Origin: Bacteroidales bacterium
GTDB lineage: Bacteria > Bacteroidota > Bacteroidia > Bacteroidales > UBA932
Direction of reading: 5' to 3'
Length of the DNA stretch: 64,000 nucleotides
Assembly (NCBI GenBank): GCA_015060405.1
Contig: SUYN01000007.1
Location: forward strand, 25,447-89,446
Shown: piece by piece, positions 43,226-55,755 of the stretch
Layout of the letters: every line of letters begins with the position of its first letter
How positions within the stretch are numbered: position 1 is the stretch's first letter
The notes under the pieces: model-generated
Told to the model about the DNA's origin: nothing
Database searches by the model: none
Seen by the model: the letters and a program-made list of their open reading frames with translations, nothing else
Made by a program: the position numbers and the translations under genes

Positions 43226-43237
43226 CAAAGATAGCAA

Positions 43238-44458
43238 TTATTTGGCAAGTTTCTCCTTTGCGTATGCCAGAGTCAGCTTGAAAGTCTTCCTGCCGGAAGA
43301 AGGAGCCTCATACATGGCGTCTGTCATTATAGCCTCACAGATGGACCTCAGCCCTCGGGCCCCGAGCTTGTTCTCTATCGAGGTGTCCACTATCAGGTCA
43401 AGAACTTCCGGATCCACCGTCAGCTTGATGCCGTCGAGGGCGAACATCTTCTCATACTGACGCATCAGGGCATTCTTCGGTTCTACAAGAATCCTCTTCA
43501 AGGCTTCCCTGTCGAGATGGTCGAGATAGGTGATGACAGGAAGTCGTCCTATGATCTCAGGTATGAGTCCATACGAACGGAGATCCTGAGCCTCGACATA
43601 TTTCAGGAGGTTATCCTTATCTATCTGCTGACGGTTTGCAGCCCCGAAGCCTATCACCTGGGTGTTGAGCCTCTGAGCGATCCTGCGTTCGATTCCTTCA
43701 AAGGCACCGCCGCAGATGAAAAGGATGTTCTGGGTGTTCACATGAAGGAATTCCTGCTCCGGATGCTTGCGTCCTCCCTGAGGGGGCACGTTGACTACGC
43801 TTCCCTCAAGAAGCTTGAGCATCGCCTGCTGCACTCCTTCTCCGGACACATCGCGGGTAATGGAAGGATTGTCGCTCTTTCTGGCGATCTTGTCTATCTC
43901 ATCTATGAAGACAATGCCTCTTTCTGCCCTTGCCACATCATAGTCCGCCTCCTGTAGAAGTCTCGAAAGGATGCTCTCCACATCTTCTCCCACGTAGCCG
44001 GCTTCTGTAAGGACTGTAGCGTCGACGATAGTGAAAGGGACATTCAGAAGCTTGGCTATAGTCTTGGCCATCAGCGTCTTTCCCGTTCCCGTAGGACCTA
44101 CCATGAGGATGTTGGACTTCTCAAGTTCGAATTCGTTATCAGCCTCAAGATTGTTATTGATGCGCTTGTAGTGATTATAGACAGCCACAGACAGGAGCTT
44201 CTTCGCCCTGTCCTGCCCGATCACATACTGGTCAAGGAAGGCATGGATCTCTTTCGGCTTATGCAGTGAATCCACCTTTCCAAGAGGCCGGGCAGCCTTT
44301 GCTGACCTGTCGAAGTCCTTGATATAATCACCGGCAAGCTTCACGCAATCAGAACATATGCAGGCATCAAGTCCCTGAAGAAGAAGGGGGGTCTCATCCT
44401 CGCTCCTTCCGCAGAACATGCAATATCTGCCGCTGGTTTTCTTTGTCGACTTAGCCAT
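43238..44458 (-). CDS. clpX: ClpX, ATPase subunit of Clp protease
   Basis: AAA+ unfoldase feeding substrates to ClpP (406 aa). The N-terminal zinc domain has [10 protein letters not shown] and CICSDC; Walker A is [13 protein letters not shown], Walker [10 protein letters not shown], and the sensor segments are complete. Its ATG overlaps the clpP stop by 1 nt (TAATG), implying translational coupling. Confidence 0.96.
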   Translation of the reverse strand: MAKSTKKTSGRYCMFCGRSEDETPLLLQGLDACICSDCVKLAGDYIKDFDRSAKAARPLGKVDSLHKPKEIHAFLDQYVIGQDRAKKLLSVAVYNHYKRINNNLEADNEFELEKSNILMVGPTGTGKTLMAKTIAKLLNVPFTIVDATVLTEAGYVGEDVESILSRLLQEADYDVARAERGIVFIDEIDKIARKSDNPSITRDVSGEGVQQAMLKLLEGSVVNVPPQGGRKHPEQEFLHVNTQNILFICGGAFEGIERRIAQRLNTQVIGFGAANRQQIDKDNLLKYVEAQDLRSYGLIPEIIGRLPVITYLDHLDREALKRILVEPKNALMRQYEKMFALDGIKLTVDPEVLDLIVDTSIENKLGARGLRSICEAIMTDAMYEAPSSGRKTFKLTLAYAKEKLAK

Positions 44459-45129
44459 TACCTCTTCTTCTTTGTAAGGATTTCGTCAATCATTCCGTAC
44501 TCGAGAGCCTCCTGCGAGGTCATCCAGAAATCACGGTCTCCGTCTGCATATATCTTCTCAATGCTCTGACCCGTGTGCTCGGATATGATCGAATACAGTT
44601 CCTTCTTTGTCTTTTCTATCTCCTGTGCAGCGATGAGGATGTCAGAAGCCTGTCCGCGTGCGCCTCCGAGAGGCTGATGTATCATCACACGCGAATGTTT
44701 GAGAGCCGACCTTTTTCCCGGCGCGCCTGCGCAGAGAAGCACCGATCCCATGGACGCGGCCATGCCTGTACATATGGTAGCCACATCCGGCTCGATGATC
44801 TGCATGGTGTCATATATTCCAAGGCCGGAAGACACCTGACCGCCGGGAGTGTTTATATATATAGATATGTCGCTTGCCGGATCATTAGAGGCGAGGAAGA
44901 GCAGCTGCGCCTGGATGATGTTCGCCACGTCATCATCGATAGGAACGCCGAGGAAGATGATCCTGTCCATCATAAGGCGGCTGAAAACATCCATAGATGC
45001 CACATTCAGCTTTCTCTCTTCTATAATAGTAGGGTTGATGTAGCCGTCATATATAGACGAATACCTATGCATCGTCATGGAGCTTATCCCATGCTCCAGG
45101 ACAGCATATTTCTTGAATTCCTTATCCAT
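44458..45129 (-). CDS. clpP: ClpP protease subunit
   Basis: Serine protease subunit (223 aa). Catalytic Ser is in [14 protein letters not shown] and His in [11 protein letters not shown], with the Asp at the expected later position. A clear terminator separates it from the upstream tig, so clpP should have its own promoter, which I do not see clearly. Confidence 0.96.
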   Translation of the reverse strand: MDKEFKKYAVLEHGISSMTMHRYSSIYDGYINPTIIEERKLNVASMDVFSRLMMDRIIFLGVPIDDDVANIIQAQLLFLASNDPASDISIYINTPGGQVSSGLGIYDTMQIIEPDVATICTGMAASMGSVLLCAGAPGKRSALKHSRVMIHQPLGGARGQASDILIAAQEIEKTKKELYSIISEHTGQSIEKIYADGDRDFWMTSQEALEYGMIDEILTKKKR

Positions 45130-45155
45130 CAGATTATGTTTCTTTGTAGTAAATC

Positions 45156-45183
45156 AAAAAAGGCCGGCTCGGGAGCCGACCTT
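45156..45183 (-). terminator. Terminator of tig
   Basis: On the minus strand AAGGTCGGCT - CCCG - AGCCGGCCTT (10-bp stem with one G-U) followed by TTTT. Confidence 0.85.
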
Positions 45184-45197
45184 CATGCTATGCGATG

Positions 45198-46505
45198 CTA
45201 TTTCAGCTCACGGAACTTGTCAACCGAAATCTTCTTCTTCTTGAGTGTCACAACCTCACGTACTGCAGCGAAAGTCTTCTCGTTCTCTACCTGATCGAGG
45301 ATCCTTCTTCCCTGCTCCTCCTGTGAAAGGATGTTCTTTGCAAATGACTCAAGCTGCTCCTCAGGGACATTGTTCATGCCGTACATTGCAAACTGATATG
45401 CAGCGAAGCCCTTTGCAGATGCGAGGAGGTCAGCCTCTTCGATCTGTACGTTGTACTTCTGCATGAGATAGTTGCGTACCATCTGCCACTTGTAGTCGAT
45501 GATGAAGAGATCCCAGTCCTTCTCGATGTCCTCCATTGTGAACTTACCCTCGTTCACAACATATACCCATCTCTTGAGGAACTCCTCTGCGATCTTCACG
45601 TCAGCCTTCTCAAGAAGGAAGTTCTTTGCGTCCTTAGAGAAACGGAAATCTGCCTCCTGAGCATACTCGCCACGGATTCTCTCCTCAATCTTCGCATCGA
45701 ATTCAGCCTCTGTCTTCACACCGAACACCTTCTCGAAAGTCTCCTCTGTAAGAGCTGCAGGAACGAATGTCTTGACATTCTTAACTGTCATCCTGAACAT
45801 AGGGTCAAGCGAAGCAAGCTCTTCCTTGCTTACCTTGAGCATTGAGGCACGGTCAGTCTCATTCTCGAACGCCTCATTCACATTCACGTCAAGGACATCG
45901 CCAGGCTTCACACCTACGAATGATGCGCGCGCTGCTTCAGCGACGTTGCGGAGAGCCACATATGTACCCTCGACCTTCATGTCGCCCTGCTCGAAATCAA
46001 CGATGATGAAGTCCTCTTCCTTTGCAGCCTCACCTTCCTCAAGCGAGCCGTACTGGCGGAGAAGGTTGTCCTTCATCTCCTTCTTGGCAGCCTCTGTCAC
46101 TGTGATTGTGTAGTAAACCACCTCGTCATCCTTGGAAAGTTCGAATGAAATCTCAGGATTCTCAGCAATGTCGAAACGGAAAGTGAATTCATTGCCTGCC
46201 TCCCATACATGTGACTGCTGGTCTTCTGCAGGAAGCGGCTCACCGAGCACGCGGAGAGAGTTCTCCTGGATAAAGTTGTTCAATCCCTCTGCGATGACAT
46301 CGTTCACAGAGTCCACGAGAGCCTGCTGGCCGTACATCTTCTCAACGAGAGACATAGGAACCATACCCTTGCGGAAACCCTTGATCTCAGCCTTCTTCCT
46401 GAAATCATTGAGTCTCTTCTTTCTGTTCTCTGCATAGTCATCGGCAGTCACTGTGACAGCAACTTCGAGGTTAAGATCATCGATTCTGTTCTGTTCAAGT
46501 TTCAT
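45198..46505 (-). CDS. tig: Trigger factor-like chaperone
   Basis: Ribosome-associated folding chaperone (435 aa). The N-terminal ribosome-binding domain carries the loop IKGFRKGMVPMSLVEK (about residues 40-55). The central PPIase-like region is divergent, as in other Bacteroidota, and a long helical C-terminal domain follows. It precedes clpP/clpX, as in many bacteria. Confidence 0.9.
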   Translation of the reverse strand: MKLEQNRIDDLNLEVAVTVTADDYAENRKKRLNDFRKKAEIKGFRKGMVPMSLVEKMYGQQALVDSVNDVIAEGLNNFIQENSLRVLGEPLPAEDQQSHVWEAGNEFTFRFDIAENPEISFELSKDDEVVYYTITVTEAAKKEMKDNLLRQYGSLEEGEAAKEEDFIIVDFEQGDMKVEGTYVALRNVAEAARASFVGVKPGDVLDVNVNEAFENETDRASMLKVSKEELASLDPMFRMTVKNVKTFVPAALTEETFEKVFGVKTEAEFDAKIEERIRGEYAQEADFRFSKDAKNFLLEKADVKIAEEFLKRWVYVVNEGKFTMEDIEKDWDLFIIDYKWQMVRNYLMQKYNVQIEEADLLASAKGFAAYQFAMYGMNNVPEEQLESFAKNILSQEEQGRRILDQVENEKTFAAVREVVTLKKKKISVDKFRELK

Positions 46506-46564
46506 ATTATCTGTTATTTAATCATTTTCATTTCAAAAACGCAGTCGCGCAGAAATTTAGCCTG

Positions 46565-46594
46565 CAAAAGTAATCAAAACTTACGATATTTCAA
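46565..46594 (-). promoter_or_regulatory. Promoter of tig
   Basis: Minus-strand TTG (46592-46594), 19-nt spacer, TACTTTTG (46565-46572), about 60 nt upstream of the ATG. Confidence 0.7.
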
Positions 46595-46598
46595 AATA

Positions 46599-48638
46599 CT
46601 ATTGAGCCGCCTGCTGCTTGCGTTTAGGATAAGACACGCGGGAGTGGTAGATCTGCTGGAGATATGACTTGATCTCATCCTTTATAGCATTGATTTCCCT
46701 GATAGAAATGTCTGCATCTGAGAACTGTCCCTGGCTCATCTTTGTCTGCACAATCGAATCCACAAGTGCGGAAATGTTCTCGGCCGAGTACTGCTTGAGG
46801 CTTCTTGAAGCAGCCTCCACCGAGTCGCATATCATCAGGATGACATGTTCCTTGGTGACTGGCTTCATGCCGTTGTAGAAGAATGCCGACACGTCATCAG
46901 GATCACCGCCGTCATTGAGGTACTTCGTGTAAAAATAACCTGTGCTCGAGGTGCCGTGGTGAGATGAGATGAACTCCCTTATCACCTGCGGGAGACCGTG
47001 CTTTTCCGCCATGGCAAGACCGTCAGAGACGTGTCTGATGATCTCCTGTGCACTTTCCTTAGGAGTCAGGTCCTCATGGAAACGCACTCCGGAAGTCTGA
47101 TTCTCAGTGAAGCACTGGGGGTTGTTGATCTTTCCTATATCGTGATACAGGGCTCCGGCACGAACAAGAAGTACATTGGCATCAATGGAGCGCGCTGCTG
47201 CATCCGCAAGATTCATGACCTGAAGAGAATGCTGGAATGTACCCGGGGCCTTGTCTGCAAGGGTCCTGAGAAGCCTGTTGTTGGTGTCGCTCAACTCGGC
47301 AAGTTTGGTGTTGGACACCAGTCCGAAGACTCTTTCGAAGAGATAGATGAGAGGATATCCCGCCACAGACAGGAACGCAGCCAGGGCCATGTCAAGCACG
47401 GTGCGGTAATTTGCTATTCCGGAAACGCCGTCCACAAGACGGAAAGCGCCCCACACAAGCACCATCACCGCAAACACGATCAGGGCCGTCACGAACTGCA
47501 GCCATCCGCGGTTGAAGAATCCGAAGACAAGCATGCCAACACTACCCGCAACCAGATATATGACAAAGAGCTCGACACCATTCGGAGCGAATATGAGCAT
47601 CGGAAGCAGCGATATGAAATATACCGAGAACACCACCCTCTTTGAAAAGAATGCAAGAAGATAAAGGGAGATGAGCGTAAACGGCATTAGATAGTACATT
47701 GACGGATCCTCACGGGCGACAAGAGACGAGGCAATTGCAGCCAAGGCGAAGATCATCAGCAGGTAGAGGTACTTGTTGTATTCGTCAAACACCCTGAAGT
47801 TGCAGTAGCAGAGGGCAAGGAAGAGCACGAGAACTATGGAGAATGCAAGGAATATGTTTCCGACCCACATGAAGGCCCTGTTTCCGGCGTAACCCATGCT
47901 CTGGTCATACTCGTGTTCGTATGATTTAAGAAGCTGCTCGACCTCCGCTGTAACTATCTCACCTTCAGAGACAATCACCTGTCCGACACGAACAACGCCC
48001 TGAGTGGTAGATATGTACTTGACGCTCTCGTCATGCACAAGATCGGTGGTCTTGGAATCATATATGAGATTCGGAGAGAGCAGGCCCGACAAGCCGGCTG
48101 CGTTGAAGAGGGAGTCAACATTGCAGTCTTCCCGGGCGACAGCCACGGCTGCACGAAGATAGGCTTCGGCATCAGCCATGGTGTATACCTCGGAAACGGG
48201 GACCTTGGAAGCACGTCTGTCCTTCTGGACGAAGATAAGACCTTCGGCGCTGTCCCAGCTCTGTTCCTGAGACGGAGAAAGTATGCCTTTGGAGTACAGC
48301 ACTTCCACAGCATCCGAAAGGACCGGCTTGATCACAGCCCACTCGCCAAGTTCCATTGATGCGATCGAGTTCTGGCTCTGAGGCGCCACATTGGCATCGA
48401 GCCTGAAATAAGGGATGACTGCAGAACCGTTCTTTTCACGCTCCTCCTGCATCTGGGCCTCGGTCTTCAGTATCGGAAAATCGAACTGAGCGATAAGGGT
48501 CTCATACATCCACGGCGAACCCTTCCTGTAGTCATAATTGAACTTAGGACTCTGTGGCATCATGAAGACCATGATGAGGAAAAGGGCTATCAATGGTAGA
48601 TAGGCCTTGAATGTACGTGGGAAATTGATTTTTTCCAT
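46599..48638 (-). CDS. 7TM-HD phosphohydrolase (PgpH-like)
   Basis: Membrane phosphodiesterase, 679 aa. In order: an N-terminal membrane helix, an extracytoplasmic domain (about 50-260), seven membrane helices (about 270-450), and an HD domain with GTFQHSLQVMNLADAAA and GALYHDIGKINNP plus SSHHGTSSTGYFY. PgpH members hydrolyse c-di-AMP; that substrate is inferred by family. A basic tail (YPKRKQQ) closes it. Confidence 0.9.
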   Translation of the reverse strand: MEKINFPRTFKAYLPLIALFLIMVFMMPQSPKFNYDYRKGSPWMYETLIAQFDFPILKTEAQMQEEREKNGSAVIPYFRLDANVAPQSQNSIASMELGEWAVIKPVLSDAVEVLYSKGILSPSQEQSWDSAEGLIFVQKDRRASKVPVSEVYTMADAEAYLRAAVAVAREDCNVDSLFNAAGLSGLLSPNLIYDSKTTDLVHDESVKYISTTQGVVRVGQVIVSEGEIVTAEVEQLLKSYEHEYDQSMGYAGNRAFMWVGNIFLAFSIVLVLFLALCYCNFRVFDEYNKYLYLLMIFALAAIASSLVAREDPSMYYLMPFTLISLYLLAFFSKRVVFSVYFISLLPMLIFAPNGVELFVIYLVAGSVGMLVFGFFNRGWLQFVTALIVFAVMVLVWGAFRLVDGVSGIANYRTVLDMALAAFLSVAGYPLIYLFERVFGLVSNTKLAELSDTNNRLLRTLADKAPGTFQHSLQVMNLADAAARSIDANVLLVRAGALYHDIGKINNPQCFTENQTSGVRFHEDLTPKESAQEIIRHVSDGLAMAEKHGLPQVIREFISSHHGTSSTGYFYTKYLNDGGDPDDVSAFFYNGMKPVTKEHVILMICDSVEAASRSLKQYSAENISALVDSIVQTKMSQGQFSDADISIREINAIKDEIKSYLQQIYHSRVSYPKRKQQAAQ

Positions 48639-48731
48639 ATGTCAAAAATTAGCCGTTCTTAAAGCACATACAGTGCCGCCACGGATGTGACGACACTGAT
48701 ATAAGTGCATCTGAAGCATAGTATTCATGAA

Positions 48732-50828
<2,097 letters not shown>

Positions 50829-50857
50829 TCATCACGAAAATGCCACTATCGGTTCAC

Positions 50858-52636
50858 TTACATATCAAGGCATATTCCCGCCGTGACATATGGTCCTTCT
50901 TCAGCATAAAGAAGCTCCCTCTGTATGGTCATGCCAAGGAGATTGCCTCCACGTACCCAGAACGACATCCCCTTATTGAAGCGATATTCCAGGCTTACAC
51001 CGAGATCGGCATATCCCGGCACAGTGACCATGAGCTCCTTTCCATGGCCGCCGGAGATCTTCCTGTAGGCATATCCGTCACGGGCTGTCGCAAACTCGCA
51101 GTCCACCCCGGCATGAATCCTGTCCTTGAAGTCATACATCACAGAGACGTCACCTGTGAAAGGTGCCGGAAAGACGAAGCCGGCGATATGGTCGAAGTCA
51201 TTCTGCACACCAGTCACCCCATTGAAGCGAAGGCTGCCGTCCACCCGCAAGGGTTCCGTGTCGAGGAGGAAATCCAAAGCCGCAAAGGCAAGATCATACG
51301 CAGTATATCCGAGGCCCGGCATATAATCCGACCTGCCTTCCGGAACATAGAGGGTCTGGACAGGGGTATTCCCGAAGATCCGGTAACCTCCTCTGAGGGT
51401 ATATCCGAAGCGCGAAGTGATCCTTCCTTCAAATCCGAGTTCTGCCGAAAGCTTCTCCTCGGTCACATCGAGCAGGTTCCACACTCCTCTTCCGTAGTAC
51501 ATGTTCAGACGGCGGTTGGCGCTCACAAGCGACGAATAAGTATTCATCCCGCATCCGCCACCTACATCTGCATAGACCTTAAGGAATTCCGGGAACATCA
51601 TGTACTCGGCTCTGAAGTCAGGGTAGATGACCTGCTCCTTATAAGAATACATATCCGATCCTGCATCCGTCCTGAACACCGTAGAGAAGCGGACTCCGGC
51701 ACTGAAGTTCAACCTGGTGGTCTTGATCACATAAGACGGCGCGAAATACAGGCTTCCCGCAGTTACACCGAAGACTTTTCTTTCGTCAGTCATACGGAAT
51801 CCTGCATCAATATTCAGATTGTGGCCGCCGGACAGAACCGACTCAACATTAAGTCCGAAATCAAGGTCGTGCGCCCTCACACCGGCGTGCCCGTTTGCCT
51901 CATCATTGAGAAGGTCATCAGAAAACCGGTATTTGAGGCCGACGGAATATTCAAGTCCGACAGAATGAGGATCCTTGGAGGCAAGTCCAAGACTGAGGCC
52001 CGCAGAATTGAATGCACGGGCGCGCAAGGCATATATATCTTCTGACTGGCTCTGGAAAAGGTTGAGATAGTCGGCAGAAAAGACAAACATCGCATTGGTC
52101 CAGTCATATCTTCCTGCCACACCTGCAGAAGAAACAAGATCAAGGCCTTTCCAGCAGGTCTTTGCGGTATCAGCCTCTACTATGCTGACAATATCCTTGT
52201 TGATGCCCGATGAAGTCATCGGCAGATACTCACCTATATAGGACCTGTTCCTTCCGTACACATCAAGTCTGAAAGGTCCCTTGAGATCCGGGCTCCAGAC
52301 CACGTCCAACGTCGGATGAAGCCTGTATCCGGCACCGGCCTTGAGATAAAGGCCGCCCCTTTCCCGCTGCTGCGGTTCAAGGGTCATGTCGACAGAATAA
52401 GGCACGAATTCATATGCTCCCTTATATGGGGTATCGGTCACGGAATAATCGAAATCAAGGTCGAACCGATACACCGAATCAGGAACAGCCATTTCTAATA
52501 TAGGTTTATGTACGACCAGAAGCTTACCTTCATAGTCCCTGCTCACCTCAACGGTCGGGTCGAGATTCTGCGCGGAGGCCGAAAACGCCATGAAAGACGC
52601 AACAGCCACAAACAGATATGATATATTGTTCTTCAT
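50858..52636 (-). CDS. Outer-membrane beta-barrel protein, TonB-receptor-like, plug-less
   Basis: 592 aa from ATG 52636, which opens a signal peptide (ISYLFVAVASFMAFSASAQ). The rest consists of repeated amphipathic strands (LYLKAGAGYRLHPTLDVVW, YSVGLKYRF, ADLGVSLEYRFNKG) and ends as barrels do. I see no TonB box or plug domain, so it is not a full TonB-dependent receptor. It follows a large TPR protein by 29 nt; the two probably act together at the envelope. Confidence 0.8.
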   Translation of the reverse strand: MKNNISYLFVAVASFMAFSASAQNLDPTVEVSRDYEGKLLVVHKPILEMAVPDSVYRFDLDFDYSVTDTPYKGAYEFVPYSVDMTLEPQQRERGGLYLKAGAGYRLHPTLDVVWSPDLKGPFRLDVYGRNRSYIGEYLPMTSSGINKDIVSIVEADTAKTCWKGLDLVSSAGVAGRYDWTNAMFVFSADYLNLFQSQSEDIYALRARAFNSAGLSLGLASKDPHSVGLEYSVGLKYRFSDDLLNDEANGHAGVRAHDLDFGLNVESVLSGGHNLNIDAGFRMTDERKVFGVTAGSLYFAPSYVIKTTRLNFSAGVRFSTVFRTDAGSDMYSYKEQVIYPDFRAEYMMFPEFLKVYADVGGGCGMNTYSSLVSANRRLNMYYGRGVWNLLDVTEEKLSAELGFEGRITSRFGYTLRGGYRIFGNTPVQTLYVPEGRSDYMPGLGYTAYDLAFAALDFLLDTEPLRVDGSLRFNGVTGVQNDFDHIAGFVFPAPFTGDVSVMYDFKDRIHAGVDCEFATARDGYAYRKISGGHGKELMVTVPGYADLGVSLEYRFNKGMSFWVRGGNLLGMTIQRELLYAEEGPYVTAGICLDM

Positions 52637-52665
52637 CTTCTTATTATTGTATCGCAAGCGATAAA

Positions 52666-55656
52666 TTATTGACCGATTGGTTCAGACATCATCTCATCCA
52701 GCTTCCTCATCCTCATCGAGACGTTATCAAGGACATCATCATCCGGACCTGATGGCTCATAGCCGTCGACCAGGCTCTGGAAAGTGGCCTTTGCCTGCTC
52801 ATACTCACCTCTTTCCACAAAAGAGTCTCCCAGGATGATGAAGCTCTTTGCAAGCCAGTACACATGAGGTGTCCCGGCATCCGACAGGGCATAGACCTTA
52901 TTTTCCACCTCTTCGAATTCTCCCTTGTCATAGCTGTCGACTATGAGCATATAGGCAGCCTCTGCACCATACTGATTAGAAACATCCCTTGCAAGATCGG
53001 ACACGATGGCGAAGGCCTCGTCACGACGGCTGGATGCAAGATAGGACTTAGCTTTCACATAGAGAGCCTCGGCCTTGCTCTGGGCATCTGCCTTGTCAGA
53101 AACAAGGAGTCTGTCTGCATTGCTGATGGCATCGGACCACTTGTGGGCCTTGAAGGCAGAACGCATCATTCCAACCACGGCAACATGCCTGTTGTTTTCC
53201 AGAAGTGCTGCCGAATACAGCGAGGAATAACCGCCGTAGGCATCCTCCCAGCGCTCAAGCTGATATGAGAGCCGTGAGAAATTGAGCATGGACAGCTCGA
53301 CAAAAGAGCCTTCTCCGTCCCTGATCACATTGGTATATGAATCACAGGCCTGCTCCAATCTGCCCAGACTTCTGTATGACTCGGCCATATAGAAATCCGC
53401 CTTATATGCATTCGCTCCCGTCGGATATCTGTCCAGATAATTCTGCAGCGAGACAAGAGCCTTCTCGTAATTTCCTGACAGATAGACCTGTTCTGCTGAA
53501 TTGAAGATCATCGCCTCCTTTTCATCTTCTGTCTTTGTGGCCCCCTTTCCGATGGATTCTATATATGAGATGTATTCTTCAGGATCGTTCTTTGTCTGAT
53601 AGATAGCCTCTATGGCAGCCATCGCATCGTCAGAATAATCGGAGAAGGACATCTCCTCGACAACTTTCTTGTAATACTGCAGGGCCTCGTTGTACTGGGA
53701 CTGGTTTCTGGCAAGGGAGCCCATCTCCACATATGCCCTTGCCACAAAATTATAGTCCTTTACGTCCTTCACTATCCTGTTGAAACATTCGAAGGCATGT
53801 TCATCCTGCTCTGCGGCCACATAGGCCCTTCCGAGCTCGAACATAGCCTCCGGATAGAATTCCGAAGTCGGAGATGCCTTCATTACATTGGACAGGAGCT
53901 CGATCTTCCTTGCACCCTTGTTCAGGAGTCCGTATGAAAGGCCCGCCTGATAGTAGGCATATATGTCATCTACATCGAAATAATCCTTAAGGACAAGGTC
54001 ATATGCCTTTGCGGCCTTCTCATAATCCTTCTGGATGAAGAAGCAGTCCGCCCTTCTCTCCATGGCCTCCTTGCGATAGAGAAGCTCCAGAGACTCATTG
54101 AGGTACACATCGAACCACTTGAGAGCCGAGCCATAGGCTCCCTTCTTGTAATGGCTGTAGGCGATGCAGTATGGAAGGACGTATGATTCGGACTGCCGGT
54201 AAAGCGCCGATGTATTGTAGAGATTCTCGAACTGTTCTATTGCAGCATCATACTGGTCATTGCGGTAATATGATTCAGCAAGCCAGAAACGGGAGAGCTG
54301 GTTGAATCTGCTGCTTCTGTCCGAATAATATGCAGACGCCTTCAGGCAAGGGATGGCCAGACGATAGGACCCGCTGGATATCAGCTGATTTGCCCTCAGG
54401 TAATTTGCCTTCATATAGTTCAGGACCATCCCGTCATCGAGCTCGTCAATCCTGTCGTAGGCCTCGATTGCAGAGGCATAGTCACGGTCGTACAGGGCAG
54501 CCACAGCAATGTAGTTGTTGATTCTGTCCGACTGCTCCTTGGCAGGATATTTCTTGAGATAGTCATTGAAGACAGACGGATCATGGTTGATGTCGAAGGC
54601 AAGCTTTGCCCAATTGAAATATGCGTCCTCTGCTATCATAGGGTCGTACCACACCTGGGCGGCCTCCTTGAACGCAGAAAGTGCAGCCACCTTGTTCCTG
54701 GTCTGAATGTAGCTGTAACCCATATGATAATTGGCGATCTGTCCCAGGGAATCTGATCTTTCCGTCATCTTCTCATAGCTGCGTATCGCACCTTCGTAGT
54801 CCTGGACCGCATAGAGGACCGAACCGCTGTAGAACCATTCCGACCTGCTCTTCGGGGAGTCTCCGTCCACCATGGCGACATCATAATACTCTCTCGCCTG
54901 ATCTGCCTGTCCAAGGACAAGGAGGGACTCTGAGATAAGTCTGGCCGTGTGGGGCTTCCGGTCCTGCGGCACCTTCCGTATCATCTCCTCCGCATTTGCA
55001 GCCACATATTCATGGTCACCGAGCATGAAGCGGCATTCCATGATGTAATAATTAGACATTTCCTGGAAACGGCCGTCCTTCACCGACTTCTCAAACCATG
55101 AGAGAGCCTTTTCAAAAGAGCGGGTCTCATAGTTTATATATCCGAGAATATATCTGGACGGTGCAGTGTAGTCATTCATAGGCAGTCTCTCCACCTGCTC
55201 AAATCCGGCCAGAGCCTCCTTGAACTTATGGTTCTCCAGATCACAGAAGGCCTTCTTGAACATGAACTCTGTCCTCTGGTCCGGGTAAAGCTGCTTCAGG
55301 TCAAGATCATCCAGAATCTCCGAAGCCTTTTCAAAACTGCCGTCATCAAAGAGATTAAGAGCATGGGCATAGCTTATCTGCGGCACAATGGCCAGATGCG
55401 GATTCTCATCTATGAAATGGCGCATCGGCGCCTCATATCCTTCAGTACGGCGGATCACTTCGCAGAGAATATCATACCCTCTTGCATGAGCTCCATCCTG
55501 TTCTGCAAACAATGCAGATGCACGGGAACCTAATCCCCTGTCCATCAGCCTTAACGCTTCCCTCAGCCCATCCGGGCCGCCCTCTGCTCCGGCAGAGACA
55601 GCAAATGAGCACGACAGGAAGGCCAGGACGGCTGCAAATATTGTCTTTCTTATCAT
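52666..55656 (-). CDS. Large exported TPR protein
   Basis: 996 aa with a signal peptide (MIRKTIFAAVLAFLSCSFAVSAGA) and about 20 tetratricopeptide-type helix pairs along its length (e.g. AMFELGRAYVAAEQDEHAFECFNRI, FYMAESYRSLGRLEQACDSYTNVI). It is probably a periplasmic scaffold. A minus-strand TAAATTTG box (55703-55710) marks the promoter. Its partner is the barrel gene downstream. A tight functional call is not possible. Confidence 0.88.
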   Translation of the reverse strand: MIRKTIFAAVLAFLSCSFAVSAGAEGGPDGLREALRLMDRGLGSRASALFAEQDGAHARGYDILCEVIRRTEGYEAPMRHFIDENPHLAIVPQISYAHALNLFDDGSFEKASEILDDLDLKQLYPDQRTEFMFKKAFCDLENHKFKEALAGFEQVERLPMNDYTAPSRYILGYINYETRSFEKALSWFEKSVKDGRFQEMSNYYIMECRFMLGDHEYVAANAEEMIRKVPQDRKPHTARLISESLLVLGQADQAREYYDVAMVDGDSPKSRSEWFYSGSVLYAVQDYEGAIRSYEKMTERSDSLGQIANYHMGYSYIQTRNKVAALSAFKEAAQVWYDPMIAEDAYFNWAKLAFDINHDPSVFNDYLKKYPAKEQSDRINNYIAVAALYDRDYASAIEAYDRIDELDDGMVLNYMKANYLRANQLISSGSYRLAIPCLKASAYYSDRSSRFNQLSRFWLAESYYRNDQYDAAIEQFENLYNTSALYRQSESYVLPYCIAYSHYKKGAYGSALKWFDVYLNESLELLYRKEAMERRADCFFIQKDYEKAAKAYDLVLKDYFDVDDIYAYYQAGLSYGLLNKGARKIELLSNVMKASPTSEFYPEAMFELGRAYVAAEQDEHAFECFNRIVKDVKDYNFVARAYVEMGSLARNQSQYNEALQYYKKVVEEMSFSDYSDDAMAAIEAIYQTKNDPEEYISYIESIGKGATKTEDEKEAMIFNSAEQVYLSGNYEKALVSLQNYLDRYPTGANAYKADFYMAESYRSLGRLEQACDSYTNVIRDGEGSFVELSMLNFSRLSYQLERWEDAYGGYSSLYSAALLENNRHVAVVGMMRSAFKAHKWSDAISNADRLLVSDKADAQSKAEALYVKAKSYLASSRRDEAFAIVSDLARDVSNQYGAEAAYMLIVDSYDKGEFEEVENKVYALSDAGTPHVYWLAKSFIILGDSFVERGEYEQAKATFQSLVDGYEPSGPDDDVLDNVSMRMRKLDEMMSEPIGQ

Positions 55657-55755
55657 TATCTGTTCTATATTAGTTTACAATGCACAAGCTTGATATAACT
55701 TACAAATTTAACCATTTTTTACTATCTTTGTGAGGTTAAACATGATTTTTTATCT

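Noticed and set aside
43226-43233. Full -33/-7 promoter for the 45-aa protein
   Set aside because: The -7 box is perfect, but the nearest TTG is only about 12 nt away, so I claim just the -7 element.
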